A stretch of 64,000 nucleotides of DNA from CAVSJR01 sp963728285 (GCA_963728285.1 CAVSJR010000001.1:868001-932000), one strand, 5' to 3'. Shown: positions 22,075 through 32,581, numbered from the stretch's first letter. Notes: generated by a model from the letters alone, not told the origin. Made by a program: numbers and translations.

Positions 22075-22555
22075 TCCGCGCGTCGGCCTGGGCTTCGACG
22101 TGCACCCGCGCGAGGACCCGGGACGTCCGGGACGCCCCCTCATGCTGGGAGGGGTGGAGTTCGAGGGCGAGCCCGGGCTGGCCGGCCACTCCGACGCGGA
22201 CGTCGTCTGCCACGCGGTGGCCGACGCCCTCCTGGGGGCCAGAGGGCTCGGCGATCTCGGGGAGCACTTCCCCGACACCGACCCGTCGTTCGCCGGCCTC
22301 GGAGGCTTGGACCTGCTCGGGCGGATCGTGGGACTCGTGGCCGACGAGTCGGCCCGGCCGACGTCGTGCGACGTCACCGTCATCGCGGAGCGACCCTCGA
22401 TCGGCCCGCGTCGCGATGAGATGCGGCGAAACCTCGCGACGGCGATGGACCTCGACGCCTCCAGGGTCTCGGTCAAGGGAACGCGTCCGGAGGGGCTCGG
22501 CCTCTCCGGCGACGGCGTGGGCTGCCTCGCCGTGGTCCTGGTCTCGGGCGCGTGA
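22067..22555 (+). CDS. ispF: 2-C-methyl-D-erythritol 2,4-cyclodiphosphate synthase IspF
   Basis: Cyclises CDP-methylerythritol 2-phosphate. The protein is 162 aa starting at GTG 22067, overlapping ispD by 8 bases. It shows the metal-binding GLGFDVHP, GHSDADVVCHAVADALLGA, LGEHFPDTDPSF and C-terminal KGTRPEGLGLSGDGVGCLAV. Confidence 0.96.
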   Translation: MPDPRVGLGFDVHPREDPGRPGRPLMLGGVEFEGEPGLAGHSDADVVCHAVADALLGARGLGDLGEHFPDTDPSFAGLGGLDLLGRIVGLVADESARPTSCDVTVIAERPSIGPRRDEMRRNLATAMDLDASRVSVKGTRPEGLGLSGDGVGCLAVVLVSGA

Positions 22556-22634
22556 GCTCGGGCCGAGCCCGTGACGCGGGGAACGCACGGCGCCGTAACC
22601 CCGCGAAGCGAGGGGGCCGTGGGCGCGGGCTGCC

Positions 22635-23432
22635 GTGGGCGTGGTGGCCGGGCGACGCGCCGTCGCGGAGGCGATCCGCGCCGGTCGAGCGACGGAGGTC
22701 CGTATCGCCGCCGCCGCGCGATCGACGCAAGGGCTGCGGTCCCTCCTCGACGCCGCCGACGCGGCGGGCATCCCGACGCGGCGGGTCGACCGACGGGAGC
22801 TCGACGCGCTGGCCGCGGACAACCAGGGCGCCGTCGCGTTCGTCGCCGGCGGGGGAGGTCGGAAGAGCGAGCTGTCCGAGCGCGACGTCGCGGAGTGGCC
22901 GTTCGCCGACGACGCCCTCGTCGTCGTCCTGGACGGGGTCACCGATCCGCAGAACCTCGGCGCCGCCGCACGGTCCGCCGAGGCGGCCGGCGCCGCCATG
23001 CTCGTCACGCGGACCCGCCGTGCGGCCGACGTGACACCGGCGGCGATCGGGGCGTCGGCCGGGGCGCTGCTGCATCTCCCGCACGCCCGAGTCGCCAACG
23101 TCGCGAGGGCGATCGGCCGGCTGCGGGATGCCGGGTTCACCGTCGTCGGTCTCGACGACGCGGCGCCGGCCTCCATCTACGATCGCCCGTGTCCGCCCGG
23201 CCGGGTCGCCCTCGTCGTCGGCAGCGAGGGTGCGGGCATGTCCCGCCTCGTCCGCGAGGCCTGCGACGACGTCGTCTCCATCCCGATGAGGGGAGCGGTC
23301 GGCTCGCTGAACGTCGCCGCGTCCCTGGCGGCCGCCCTCTACGGCTACGTCGTCCCATCGCGCCCGGCCCGGCCGAACGCCGATGCGCTGAGAGGCATCG
23401 AGTTGCGCGGGCAAACACGTCCGGCTGATTGA
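22635..23432 (+). CDS. TrmH/SpoU-family 23S rRNA 2'-O-methyltransferase (RlmB-like)
   Basis: A 265-aa SPOUT methyltransferase with an N-terminal substrate-binding domain (about 1-75) and the knotted SAM-binding domain: VLDGVTDPQNLGAAARSAEA, VVGSEGAGMSRLVREACD and IPMRGAVGSLNVAASLA. These are SpoU motifs 1-3. RlmB modifies G2251 of 23S rRNA; the exact target here is inferred. Many actinobacteria have cysS between ispF and this gene, and it is absent here. Confidence 0.92.
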   Translation: MGVVAGRRAVAEAIRAGRATEVRIAAAARSTQGLRSLLDAADAAGIPTRRVDRRELDALAADNQGAVAFVAGGGGRKSELSERDVAEWPFADDALVVVLDGVTDPQNLGAAARSAEAAGAAMLVTRTRRAADVTPAAIGASAGALLHLPHARVANVARAIGRLRDAGFTVVGLDDAAPASIYDRPCPPGRVALVVGSEGAGMSRLVREACDDVVSIPMRGAVGSLNVAASLAAALYGYVVPSRPARPNADALRGIELRGQTRPAD

Positions 23433-23457
23433 GTCGGTTCGAACCCGGAGGTAGAGT
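23429..23457 (+). promoter_or_regulatory. putative promoter (TTGAGT-17-TAGAGT) for the 23503 gene
   Basis: TTGAGT (23429-23434) and TAGAGT (23452-23457) are 17 bp apart, followed by a leader of about 40 nt to the ATG at 23503. Confidence 0.55.
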
Positions 23458-23502
23458 CCGCCACGACCGGCCTGCAGAGGCCACCGAGCACTGGAGCGCG
23501 CG

Positions 23503-24348
23503 ATGGCTCAAGCACCACCTCCACCGCCTCCTCCGCCACCCGGAAGCGGGGGCGGCGGAGGGATGTTTCAGCCGAAGGGTGTCGGCGACATCCTCTCGGC
23601 GGCCTTCGACCTCTACAAGCGCTACTGGCAGACGTTCATCCAGATCGTGGCCATCGTCGTGGTGCCCCTCACGCTCATCCAGGCCTTCCTGACGGACCAG
23701 CTGACCAATGAGTCGAACGTCGTGGTGAATCAGACCACCGGGCAGGTCACGATCACGGATACGGGAGGCTTCTGGACCGCGCTGGGGGGCAGCCTCGTGG
23801 TGCTGCTCATCGGCGTGCTGATCACGCAGGTGCTCACGGGCGCGATCGCGCGCGCGGCCGCCGGCTCGCTCGTCGGCGAGACGCCCACGCCGAGCGACGC
23901 GTTCAGATACGGCTTCCATCGGCTCGGATCGATCATCCTGATCGGGCTCCTCGTCGCGCTCATCGTGGCGGGCGGGTTCATCCTGCTGATCATCCCGGGC
24001 ATCATCTTCGCCGTGAAGCTCTCGGTGAGCATCCCGGCGCTGATCGTGGAGAACCGGCGTGGAACGGACGCGATCTCGCGTTCGTGGAACCTCACGACGG
24101 GCCACTTCTGGCACGTGCTCGGCACGTGGATCGTCGCCTACATCATCGCGGCCGTCGTCAGCGCCATCCTCACCGCCTTCGGCGGCGACAACTGGTTCGT
24201 CCGCGGCATCCTGAGCTCGATCGCCTCGGTGATCACCACGCCGTTCGTCGCGCTCGTGACGGTGCTGCTGTATCTGGATCTTCGCTCGCGCAAGGAGGCC
24301 CTCAGCGAGGAGGTCCTGCGCCGGGAGCTCACGGCTTCCGGCGTGTAG
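23503..24348 (+). CDS. polytopic membrane protein with proline-rich N-terminus
   Basis: A 281-aa protein of unknown function. The first 25 residues are a proline run then a glycine run, followed by GVGDILSAAFDLYKRYW and about six hydrophobic segments (for example IQIVAIVVVPLTLIQAFL and IILIGLLVALIVAGGFILLI). The pattern resembles glycerophosphodiester phosphodiesterase-type or DUF975-like membrane domains, without an enzymatic motif. It has its own promoter and is followed by tRNA-Thr. Confidence 0.75.
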   Translation: MAQAPPPPPPPPPGSGGGGGMFQPKGVGDILSAAFDLYKRYWQTFIQIVAIVVVPLTLIQAFLTDQLTNESNVVVNQTTGQVTITDTGGFWTALGGSLVVLLIGVLITQVLTGAIARAAAGSLVGETPTPSDAFRYGFHRLGSIILIGLLVALIVAGGFILLIIPGIIFAVKLSVSIPALIVENRRGTDAISRSWNLTTGHFWHVLGTWIVAYIIAAVVSAILTAFGGDNWFVRGILSSIASVITTPFVALVTVLLYLDLRSRKEALSEEVLRRELTASGV

Positions 24349-24381
24349 CGGGGGAGCGTCGGGGAGTTCGTCCGCACGAAG

Positions 24382-24387
24382 TAGACT
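24382..24387 (+). promoter_or_regulatory. putative -10 box (TAGACT) for tRNA-Thr
   Basis: TAGACT ends 8 nt before the mature 5' end of the tRNA. No convincing -35 was found. Confidence 0.4.
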
Positions 24388-24395
24388 TCCCGCGT

Positions 24396-24469
24396 GCTGG
24401 CGTGGCGCAGTCCGGTAGCGCAAGCGACTTGTAATCGCTAGGTCGTCGGTTCGAATCCGACCGCCAGCT
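24396..24469 (+). tRNA. tRNA-Thr (anticodon TGT)
   Basis: All arms fold. The acceptor stem is GCTGGCG with CGCCAGC, the D arm is GCGC-loop-GCGC, the anticodon stem is AGCGA/TCGCT with loop CTTGTAA, and the T arm is GTCGG-TTCGAAT-CCGAC. The anticodon TGT (24430-24432) reads ACA threonine codons. The gene is 74 nt with discriminator T; CCA is not encoded. Confidence 0.97.
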
Positions 24470-24525
24470 CTGTCTCGCGTCGAGCGCGGATTTGAGGGCG
24501 CCGAGTCTCGTCTTCGAGGGGAGCT

Positions 24526-26101
24526 TCAGGAGGACCGGCGGACGACGCGGCCCGCTCGCTCGCGTCGCTGCCCGTCCCAGGCCACGCGCCCGTTCACGAT
24601 CACGACGTCGATGCCCTCCGGATACGCGTGCGGAGCGCCGAAGTCCGCCCGATCGCCGACCCGCTCGGGGTCGAAGAGCACGAGATCGGCGACCGCTCCC
24701 GCCTCGATCCTCCCCCGCCCGCCGAGCCCGAACACGTCGGCGGGGAGCGACGTCATCTTGCGGACCGCGGCCTCGAGCGAGAGCACGCCCTCGCGCACGT
24801 AGGGCCCGAGCACGCGGGGGAACGTCCCGTAGTTCCTCGGGTGCACGGGGAAGCCACCGAGCGGGCCGTCGGGCGACATCGCCGAGGCGTCGGAGGCGAC
24901 CATGACGTCGGGGTCGGCGAGGATCGTGCGAACGTCGTCCTCGTGCATCGCGTGGCCGATCACGGCCGTGTCGGGATCACGGAGCAGGAGCGCGATCGTC
25001 GTGTCGACCGGCTCCTCCCCTCGCTCGGCGGCGATGTCGGCGATGCTCCTGCCGTTACAGGACTTCTCCGACGTGCTCTCGATCACGATGCGGTCCCATC
25101 CCACGCCCTTGACGGAGCTCTGCCATCCGGGCTCCCCGTGCTCCACGGCGGAGGCCAGCTGCGCGCGCCGAACGGGATCCGCGACGAGGTCCCGGAGCTC
25201 CGCGACCGGCGCCCACTCGGGGAGCAGCGACCACAGCACCGATCCCCACGCCGTGTACGGATACTGATCCGCGCTGACGTCCGCGGATCCCGACACCTTG
25301 GCGAGGACGTCCTCCGCCTGCCCCCAGACCAGCTCCGTCTCGCACTTGAGGTGGCTGACGTGCGCGTGGACGCCCGCTCGACGGCCGATCTCGATCGCCT
25401 CGTCGACGGCCTCGAGCAGCCGTTCGCCCTCGCCGCGGATGTGGCTGGCGTACACGCCTCCGAGCTGCCTCGTCGCCTCCGCGACGGCGACGACCTCATC
25501 GGTGGAGGCGTACATCCCCGGCACGTAGATGAGGCCGGTCGACAGCCCGACGGCCCCCGCCTCCATCGCCTCCGCCGCCATGCGCCGCATCGCTTCGACC
25601 TCGTCGCCCGTTGGCGGCCGCCGGTGCGGTCCGACGGCCTCGAGCCGTAACGCGCCGTGGCCGACGAGCGCCGCCACGTTCACCGCCGGCCGCGCCGCCT
25701 CGACCCGGTCGAGGTAGTCGGCGAAGGTGGGCCATGGGGCGCCGAGGTCCTCCGGCGCGACGCCGGTGAGCACCGCGAGCTCGGGGGCACCGGCGGGTGG
25801 CCACGGCGAGGCGCCGCAGTTGCCGACGACGAGCGTGGTGGAGCCCCTGGCGCAGCGCGCTGTCCATCCACGGCTCGACGAAGGGGACGACGTCCGAGTG
25901 ATTGTGGACGTCGATGAACCCGGGGCTGAGGACCCGGCCACCGGCGTCGATCACGCGGGCGACGGTCGAGAGCGGTCCGGCGTCGTCCCGGGACACGCCC
26001 GCGATGCGGCCGCCCTCCACCACCACGGAGCCGTTGAACGGCGGAGCGCCGCTGCCGTCGATGATCCGGGCGTGTGCGACGACGAGGCGGTCCTGGCTCA
26101 C
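24526..26101 (-). CDS. D-aminoacylase-like amidohydrolase (one frameshift)
   Basis: N-acyl-D-amino-acid deacylase/D-aminoacylase family, a metal-dependent TIM-barrel hydrolase. The N-terminal frame gives the amidohydrolase start VVAHARIIDGSGAPPF and metal motif PGFIDVHNHSD. After residue QG the frame breaks at a C4 run (25844-25847) and continues as STTLVVGNCGASPWPP, with later ASHIRGEGERLLEAV, HVSHLKC, VIGHAMHEDD and MVASDASAMSPDGP. Removing one base gives 524 aa, the family size. The start is GTG 26101. It converges on the tRNA region; no transporter for acyl amino acids is evident nearby. Confidence 0.88.
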
Positions 26102-26126
26102 GCCGGGGGCCTCACCACGCCGGGCG

Positions 26127-27393
26127 TCAGCCGAAGAGGGTGCCGGCCGTCAGGCCCGAGGTGGCCAGCATGAGGGGGAGCACGAACAGCCCGGCGACGA
26201 AGACGGACAGCCGCACGTTGTCGGCGACGACCCACTCCTCGAGCGCCATGATGCCGTTCGACATCGGCCGGTACAGGAAGGCGAGGTAGAAGATCGTGAC
26301 GATCGACACGCCGATGGCCTCGGCGAGGACGATCTGCACGGCGACGGGATTGCCGAGCAGCATCGCCGCGACGAGGGTGTCGGCGAGCGTCGTGATGTTG
26401 GCGCCCATGATGTAGGGGATGGCCTCGCGCCGCTTGATGTAGCCCTTGCTCGCGAGGGGGATCAGCACCGTCAGCGCCACGGAAACCGACAGCGTCAGCG
26501 TGGCGACGAGGCAGCCCAGCAGGAACATGGGCCACGGCCTTCGAAGCCACGACGCGTGGCCCTCGGCGGCGCGCTCGCCCGCGACCTGGGGAAGCACCCC
26601 GTCGAGCAGCTTGAACGAGATGAGCAACACGCCGAGGCCCGCGGGGAGCAGCGCCCAGCCGGGCAGCACGCCCTCGATGGTGTCCTGGACCGGCCCCCAC
26701 ACGTAGTCGACGAGCGAGAGCACGTCGCTGGACGCGTGCCAATGCACGTTCGCCAGCGTTCCGTTGCGAAGCAGGGCGTAGCCGATCAGCATGCCGGGCA
26801 CGTACGCGATCGCCGTGAGCGACAGCGCGAGCACTCCCATGCCCACGGATTCGCCGCGGTTCCGCCCGCGATTGCGGAACGCGTAGAGGAACCCGGTGAG
26901 CAAGCACGATGAACGATGCGCCGAGCCGTGACCCCGAGAGCATGGTGAACGTCTGCAGCGGCGTGAGGACGTGGCCGTCGAAGAGGGTGAGCGCCGTGGC
27001 CGCGACCGGGGATCCCGAGAGCACGACGTACGCGGACAGCCAGCCGAAGCCCAGGGCCGAGGCGCCGTTGTCGAAGAGGAAGGTCCCCTTGATCTCCGGC
27101 CCGATGGCCTTGGCGCCCGACTTCATCAGCTGAATCGCGAGGACGAACAGGAACAGGGCGGCGACCAGGCTGAGCGCCTTGGTCAGGAGGGTCTGCCAGC
27201 CCCTCGGGCGCTGGGTCCCGCCCACGGGCCAGCGCGGGAGCCGCCGCCGTTCGGTGCCGGTGAGGTCGACGACGCGTTCGTCGACGGAATCGCCGGCGAC
27301 GGCCGTCACGGCGTTCTCGCTGCTGTCGCTGGGATTCAGATCGTCCGGCAAACTGGTCCCTCGGGGGCGGTGACGGGCAAGCAAGAGCGTCAA
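26127..27393 (-). CDS. Na/Pi-cotransporter family membrane protein (one frameshift)
   Basis: A NptA/YjbB-type transporter with duplicated Na-Pi domains. The first half (LFLFVLAIQLMKSGAKAIGP, then FLFDNGASALGFGWL) and the second half (LTGFLYAFRNRGRN to GANITTLADTLVAAMLLGN) are in different frames. Removing one base near 26903-26905 joins them (SFIVLLTGFLY) for about 421 aa. The start is uncertain: TTG 27393 is the frame start, and a second TTG about 14 codons in is possible. The substrate (phosphate or another anion) is inferred from the family. Confidence 0.8.
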
Positions 27394-27427
27394 CCGTAGC
27401 GACTCGAACGGCCCCGAGCAACCGCCG

Positions 27428-28421
27428 TTAGGCCACGCTTACCCGGTTCCGACCGGCCTCTTTGGCCCGGTAAAGGGCTGCATCCGCTCGGGCGAGGAAC
27501 TCGTGGCCGGTTCTCGAGGCCGTCCCACGACGCAAGTCCCGTCGAGCACGTCGCATCCTGGGGGAGGCCCTCGATCAGCCGGTGCATGATCCGCTGCGCC
27601 GCCTCCATGGGGCAGCCGGGGAGCAGCACGGCGAACTCGTCCCCACCCAGGCGGGCGAGGATGTCGCCGTCGCGCAGCTGGCTCCTCCACCTCGCGGTCA
27701 TCTCCTTCAGGAGGCGATCCCCCGCCTGATGGCCCCGCTCGTCGTTGAACTCCTTGAAGTGGTCGACGTCGATCAGCGCCACACACACCGCGGCGTGCGT
27801 GCCCTCGGCGTCGGTGACGACCCGTTCGAGCTCCTCGTCCCAGGAGCGCCGGTTGCTGGCCCCCGTCAGCGGATCCGTGCGCGCCAGCAGATCGAGTCGG
27901 GCAGCATGCGCCCGCAGGAAGTCGAACAGCCGCTGCACGGAGAAGCCGATCGCGCAGGAGAAGACGACGAGGAAGGTCGCGCTCTGCACCTGCCCCTGCG
28001 GATCGGGCGTGAGGAGCAGCGTGGACAGCATCGTGAGCGCGACCGTTGCGACCCCGCTCGCCACCTCCGTCGCCGACCCGTACACGGCGAGCCAGAGGAT
28101 CGGCACGAGGACGAGCTGCGCCAGGATGGAGTCCGCCCCGCCGGTCGCCTGGCGGATCAGCAGCGCGACGAGGATGAAGGCGATGGCCGGCCCGACCTGC
28201 AGCATGGTCGGAAGTCGATGCCACGGGATCACGAGCATGCACACGACGGTGAGGGCCGTCAGCGTCGCGGCCTGGACCACGAGCTCGACGTTGGTGGGGT
28301 CCGAACGCGCGATCGCGATGGACAGCAGTCCGAGGAAGGCGGCCCCGACGAGCGGCCCGATGCCGCGGAACAGAGCCTCGCGGGACAGCGGTCCCGGGTG
28401 GGTCGTGGGTGCTGCTGCCAT
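27428..28421 (-). CDS. membrane-bound diguanylate cyclase, GGDEF domain (one frameshift)
   Basis: Makes c-di-GMP from two GTP. About six membrane segments occupy the first 180 residues, followed by a GGDEF domain with TDPLTGASNRRSWDEEL and an intact active site ARLGGDEFAVLL. ATG 28421 follows GAGGGGA. The frame breaks near 27505-27510; removing one base restores the domain end (ENGHEFLARADAALYRAKEAG) and a TAA at 27430-27428, giving 330 aa. As written the frame runs from the upstream kinase and would look like one 1148-aa hybrid, which I reject. Confidence 0.88.
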
Positions 28422-28642
28422 CTCGTCGTTCCCCTCTCGTCGGCCCGGCCCCTCCGCCGAGCGTGCTCGCCCGGTCGGCGCCTGGTTTGCTAGCTCGTAG
28501 TGACTAGCTAGAGGGGTTTTCGGCATGTCGGGCATCTCCGGCGCAGGGGCCGTCGGTCGTATTTCGGCTACCCGGTTCGGGGTAGAAGGGCGTCCCCCGT
28601 CCCCGCCGTGCGACTCCGCCGAACGGACCGGCTGGGCGTTTC

Positions 28643-30836
28643 TCAGGCGCCCGGCAGGAGGACGTGGAGCGAGGCTCCCCCGCCGGCTCGCTCCTCGGCC
28701 CAGGCCCGCCCGCCGTGGAGCTCGGCGAACCTCGCGACGAGCGAGAGCCCGATGCCGACGCCCGGCGCGTGATCCGAGGCGCCCGGGAGCTGGCGGAACG
28801 GCTCGAACACGGCGGCGCGCTGCTCGGGAGGAATGCCCGGCCCGTCGTCCTCGACGACGATCAGGACGCCGTCGCCCTCCGGGCGAACCCGCACCCACAG
28901 CTGGGCGTCGGGCGGCGTGTGCCGCGCCGCGTTGACGAGGAGGTTCTCCACGATGCGCTCGACCTTCGCCGCGTCCGACGTTCACGATGGCCGGCTCGAT
29001 CTGCAGGTCCACGCGCCGATCGCCCAGCAGCTCGGTCTGGGCGCACGCCAGCCGCGCCAGCGCCCCGACGTCGGTGGGGCGCCGCTGGGGCGTGACGATG
29101 CCGCGCTGCAGGCGATCGAGGTTCAGCAGATCGGACAGCAGGCGCTCGAGCTTGCGTGCGTTGGACGCGATGCGCCCGACCAGGTCGAGCGCCTCGTTGT
29201 GCTCCAGCCGAAGCCCCGACTGCTCGAGCGTGATCGCGGAGCCGAGGATGGAGGTGAGCGGCGTTCGCAGGTCGTGGGAGACGGCCTCGAGGAACGTGTT
29301 CTTCATCTCGTCGAGGGCGCGCAGCCGGCTGGCCGCCTCTCGCTCGCGCTCGAAGGCGTCGGAGTACTTTCGCTCGCTCTCGCGCAGGGCTTGCTCCGCG
29401 CGCTTGCGCTCGGAGATGTCCACCATCAGCCCCCGCACGACGGAGATGCCGCCGCCGGGGCTGTGGACGACGCTGAGGAGGTCTCGTATCCACACGGCGT
29501 GGCCGCCGCCCTCGAGGGCGCGATACTCGATGCTCGATCCGGATCCCCGGGCGACGGCGCTCCGGACCTCGGCCAGGGCGCGTTCCCGATCGTCGGGATG
29601 GATGTGATCGCCCCAGCGGCCGGCCTCCCCGCTCGGCTCGCCCAGGGTGGATCCGAGCAGCTCCGTCGCCTTGCGGCTCAGAAACGACAGCTGGAGCGAG
29701 GTGGGATCGGCCTCCCAGAAGATGGCGTCGAGCCCCTCGACCAGCTCATGGAAGCGCTCGAGCTCGTGAAAGCGCCGGGCGTTGCCGAGCGCGAGCGACG
29801 TGATCTGCGCGATGCCGTGGGCGAGCCGCAGATCCCGCTCGCCGAAGGAGCTGTCGGCATCGGGGGCCACGATCACGAACGCCCCGAACCCGTCGGGCTC
29901 CCACCGGAGCGGCCCGACGAGCGCCTCTCGAGGCTCACCGGCTCGGAACTCGCTGGGAAGCTGCGAGATCATCTCCTTGGTCAGGACGAACGGCTCCTCG
30001 ATCGAGAGCAACAGCGGCTCGGCGATGCTCGCGTCGACCTCGGCCGGAGGCGCGAGGCCCCCGGGGCCCGTCGAGTCCGCGACCCGCGAGGAGACGAGCC
30101 GGAACGCGCCGCTCTCCGGGTCCCGGACGTAGGCGCTTCGACCGGCGCAGGGGATGAGTGCGGGGATCGTCTCCACCGTCGCGTCCAGGACGGCGCCGGT
30201 CTCGTGGACGAGCGTCAGCGATCGCGACAGGTCGAAGAGCGCCGCGGCGGCCTCCGCCGCCTCCCGCTCGAGCTGGAACAGGCGGGCGTTCTCGAACGCC
30301 ACCGCGGCGTGCGAGGCGAGGACCTCGAGGAGCCGCTGGTCCTGGCGGTCGAACATGCCGACGCCGAGGCTGGAGACGACGATGACGCCGGTGACCCGGT
30401 CTCCGTAGAGCAACGGCACGGCCAGCATCGACTCGTCGATGTCGTCGGTGCCGTCGATCGTCACGGCCCACTCGACCTCGAGCGCGTTCGGCGTCGAGAA
30501 GGCCTCGCCGGTCTCGGCCACCCTCCCCGTGATGCCCTCGCCCACGACCGTGACGAGCTCCTCGAAGCTCTCGTCCTCGTAGCCGCTCAGCCGCCCTCGC
30601 AGGGCGATCGGCGTGAGCGTGATCCCGTCCTCGTCGAGGAGATAGATGCGGCAGTTGTGGTAGTCGATGATGGTCTCGAGCTCCTCGAGGATGACCTCGC
30701 TGATCTCGCGGGCGTCGTTGAGCCGGTTCAGCCGAGGGGCGAGGTTGTGCAGCATGTCGAGCTGCGCGAGCGAACGGTCGATCGCCTCGGGGGCCTTGGT
30801 TCGGCTGGTCGCTCCGTTGGGTCGTGCCACCGCCAC
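28643..30836 (-). CDS. GAF-GAF-PAS sensor histidine kinase (one frameshift)
   Basis: A soluble sensor kinase of about 730 aa after repair. GAF 1 spans about 30-190, GAF 2 about 200-355, PAS/PAC about 365-480 (ending VDISERKRAEQALRESE), and HisKA has the phospho-accepting H521 in FLEAVSHDLRTPLTSI. The HATPase domain is in another frame (ENLLVNAARHTPP, EDDGPGIPPEQ, GVGIGLSLVARF). Removing one base in the CC at 28975-28976 joins them via NVDAAKVERIVENLL. GTG 30836 follows GGAGG. No cognate regulator is adjacent; the diguanylate cyclase lies downstream on the same strand. Confidence 0.88.
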
Positions 30837-30920
30837 GTGTCCTCCGATGATCCGACGTCGATTCTCTCACTGAACATCGGGTGGACCCGGCGTCGACTGG
30901 AATCCTCCGACGCGAGGTGC

Positions 30921-30948
30921 TTGCACCCTCGAAGGGGGTTGTTAGCCT
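30921..30948 (+). promoter_or_regulatory. putative promoter (TTGCAC-16-TAGCCT), leaderless type
   Basis: TTGCAC (30921-30926) and TAGCCT (30943-30948) are 16 bp apart; the GTG start of the DUF3263 gene follows 6 nt later with no ribosome site. Confidence 0.55.
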
Positions 30949-30954
30949 GAGCGC

Positions 30955-31248
30955 GTGAGCAGCGTGGACCCCGCGGGGAAGGCGGGGGATGACGCCGGGG
31001 AGCTCGATGAGCGCTCCCGCGGCATCCTCGATTTCGAGCGTGAATGGTGGATGCACCGCGGCCCGAAGGAGCGCGTCATCCGCGAACGCTTCGGCATCTC
31101 CGCCGCCCGCTACCATCAGCTGCTGAACCGGATCATCGACCAGCCCGCCGCCCTCACGTACGACCCGATGCTGGTTCGCCGGCTCCGCAGGCTACGCGAG
31201 GAACGGCGCCGCAAGCGCTTCGCTCGTCGGCTCGGCCTCGAGGTCTAG
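30955..31248 (+). CDS. DUF3263 domain protein
   Basis: A 97-aa basic protein of the actinobacterial DUF3263 family: ILDFEREWWMHRGPKERVIR, FGISAARYHQLLNRIID and DPMLVRRLRRLREERRRKR. The FGISAARYHQLLN part looks like a helix-turn-helix, so a DNA-binding role is possible. It precedes a LytR_C gene, the usual actinobacterial pairing. The GTG start is fixed by the promoter 6 nt upstream. Confidence 0.88.
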   Translation: MSSVDPAGKAGDDAGELDERSRGILDFEREWWMHRGPKERVIRERFGISAARYHQLLNRIIDQPAALTYDPMLVRRLRRLREERRRKRFARRLGLEV

Positions 31249-31270
31249 CGCCGCCTCGAGCGGCCGTTGC

Positions 31271-31299
31271 TTGGGCCCCCGGTCCCGCTCCGGTACGAT
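31271..31299 (+). promoter_or_regulatory. putative promoter (TTGGGC-17-TACGAT), leaderless type
   Basis: TTGGGC (31271-31276) and TACGAT (31294-31299) are 17 bp apart and the GTG at 31306 follows after 6 nt. Confidence 0.5.
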
Positions 31300-31305
31300 G
31301 CTGCG

Positions 31306-31830
31306 GTGAGCAGCCCCACCCGATTCCTCATCATCGGCGTCCTCGCGGTCGCGGGCATCCTCGTCCTCGCCAACGCCTTCGATGTCGGCACGACTCGAGC
31401 CGCGGCGCCCGCGTCGCCGGCCGTCGCCGAGACCAACACCCCGAAGGCCGACAAGACGAAGGAGCCCAAGCCCGAGGAGACCGCGACTCCCGAGGAGACC
31501 GGAACCCTCGACGGCGTCCGGATCCAGGTCTTCAACGGAACCAGCACGACCGGCCTCGCCGCCGAGGTCCAGGACACGCTCGACAAGGCCGGCGATCCGG
31601 TCCTCGCCGGCGAGCCCGGGAACGCGAACGAAAACCAGTCGGAGACGATCGTCTACTACCAGGACAAGTCCGACCGCGCGAACGCCGAGTACATCGCCAA
31701 GCGGTACTTCGACGGTGCGCCCGTCGAGCCGATGTCGCGGATCCCTCCCGTCAACGTGGGCGGGGTGACGACCGAGGTCTCCAAGGAGGTCGAGGTCGCC
31801 ATCGTGGTCGGCGAGAACTACAGCCGCTAG
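31306..31830 (+). CDS. LytR C-terminal domain envelope protein
   Basis: A 174-aa protein with one N-terminal membrane helix (FLIIGVLAVAGILVLANAF), a Lys/Pro/Glu-rich linker and a LytR_C domain beginning VRIQVFNGTSTTGLAAEVQD. It lacks the LytR-CpsA-Psr catalytic domain. In mycobacteria a comparable stand-alone LytR_C protein supports envelope integrity; a similar role is inferred. The frame opens at TTG 31267, but GTG 31306 fits the promoter. Confidence 0.85.
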   Translation: MSSPTRFLIIGVLAVAGILVLANAFDVGTTRAAAPASPAVAETNTPKADKTKEPKPEETATPEETGTLDGVRIQVFNGTSTTGLAAEVQDTLDKAGDPVLAGEPGNANENQSETIVYYQDKSDRANAEYIAKRYFDGAPVEPMSRIPPVNVGGVTTEVSKEVEVAIVVGENYSR

Positions 31831-31834
31831 GCGC

Positions 31835-32581
31835 GTGCGCGACGCGACTCGCCGCAGCGCCGAGGACTTTCGCCGGCGCGCCGAGCGAGCCGGCGTCTTC
31901 CTCGACTTCGATGGGTCGCTCTCCGCCATCGTCGCGAGGCCCGAGCTCGCCGCGCCGGTCGCCGGTGCGCGCGACGCGCTCATCGACCTGGTCGCCCGAT
32001 ACCCGGTCGTCGCCATCGTGTCCGGACGTCCGGCGGATGAGCTCGCCCGCCTGTTGAACGTCGACGGCATCACCTACGAGGGCCTGTACGGGATGGAGGA
32101 GACGGCGACCGACATCACCCTCGCGCTGCTTCCGAGCGTGGAGCGCGCCGCCGCGCTCGTGCCCGAGGCGTGGGTCGAGGACAAGCGCATCTCCGTCGCC
32201 GTGCACTACCGTGCCGCTCCGGATCCCGCTGCGGCCCGCGCCACCCTCATCTCGGCGCTCGAGCCGATCGCCGCCGCCGCCGGACTGGAGTTGATGGAGG
32301 GGAAGATGGTGCTGGAGCTCGTCCCGGCGGACCGGCCGATGAAGGGCGGAGCCGTGGAGCGGCTCGCGCGCGAGCGTGGCCTCGACGCCGTGCTGTTCGC
32401 CGGCGACGACGTGGCCGACATCGACGCGTTCGAGGCGCTCGACCGGCTCTCCGATGAGGGGATGCTGACGCTCCGGGTCGCCGTGCGTGGGCCCGAGACG
32501 CCGGAGGAGCTCGTGCGGCGCGCCGATCTCGCCGTCGACGGACCCGGTGGGCTCGTCGAGCTGCTGAGGGTGCTTGGCTGA
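31835..32581 (+). CDS. otsB: trehalose-6-phosphate phosphatase OtsB
   Basis: Dephosphorylates trehalose 6-phosphate. A 248-aa HAD-superfamily enzyme with motif I FLDFDGSLSAI, VAIVSGRP, the cap-domain segment VAVHYRAAPDP, and motif III/IV KGGAVERLARERG and FAGDDVADIDAFEAL. It converges on otsA, with only 11 bp between the stop codons, so the two trehalose enzymes are transcribed towards each other. Confidence 0.92.
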   Translation: MRDATRRSAEDFRRRAERAGVFLDFDGSLSAIVARPELAAPVAGARDALIDLVARYPVVAIVSGRPADELARLLNVDGITYEGLYGMEETATDITLALLPSVERAAALVPEAWVEDKRISVAVHYRAAPDPAAARATLISALEPIAAAAGLELMEGKMVLELVPADRPMKGGAVERLARERGLDAVLFAGDDVADIDAFEALDRLSDEGMLTLRVAVRGPETPEELVRRADLAVDGPGGLVELLRVLG

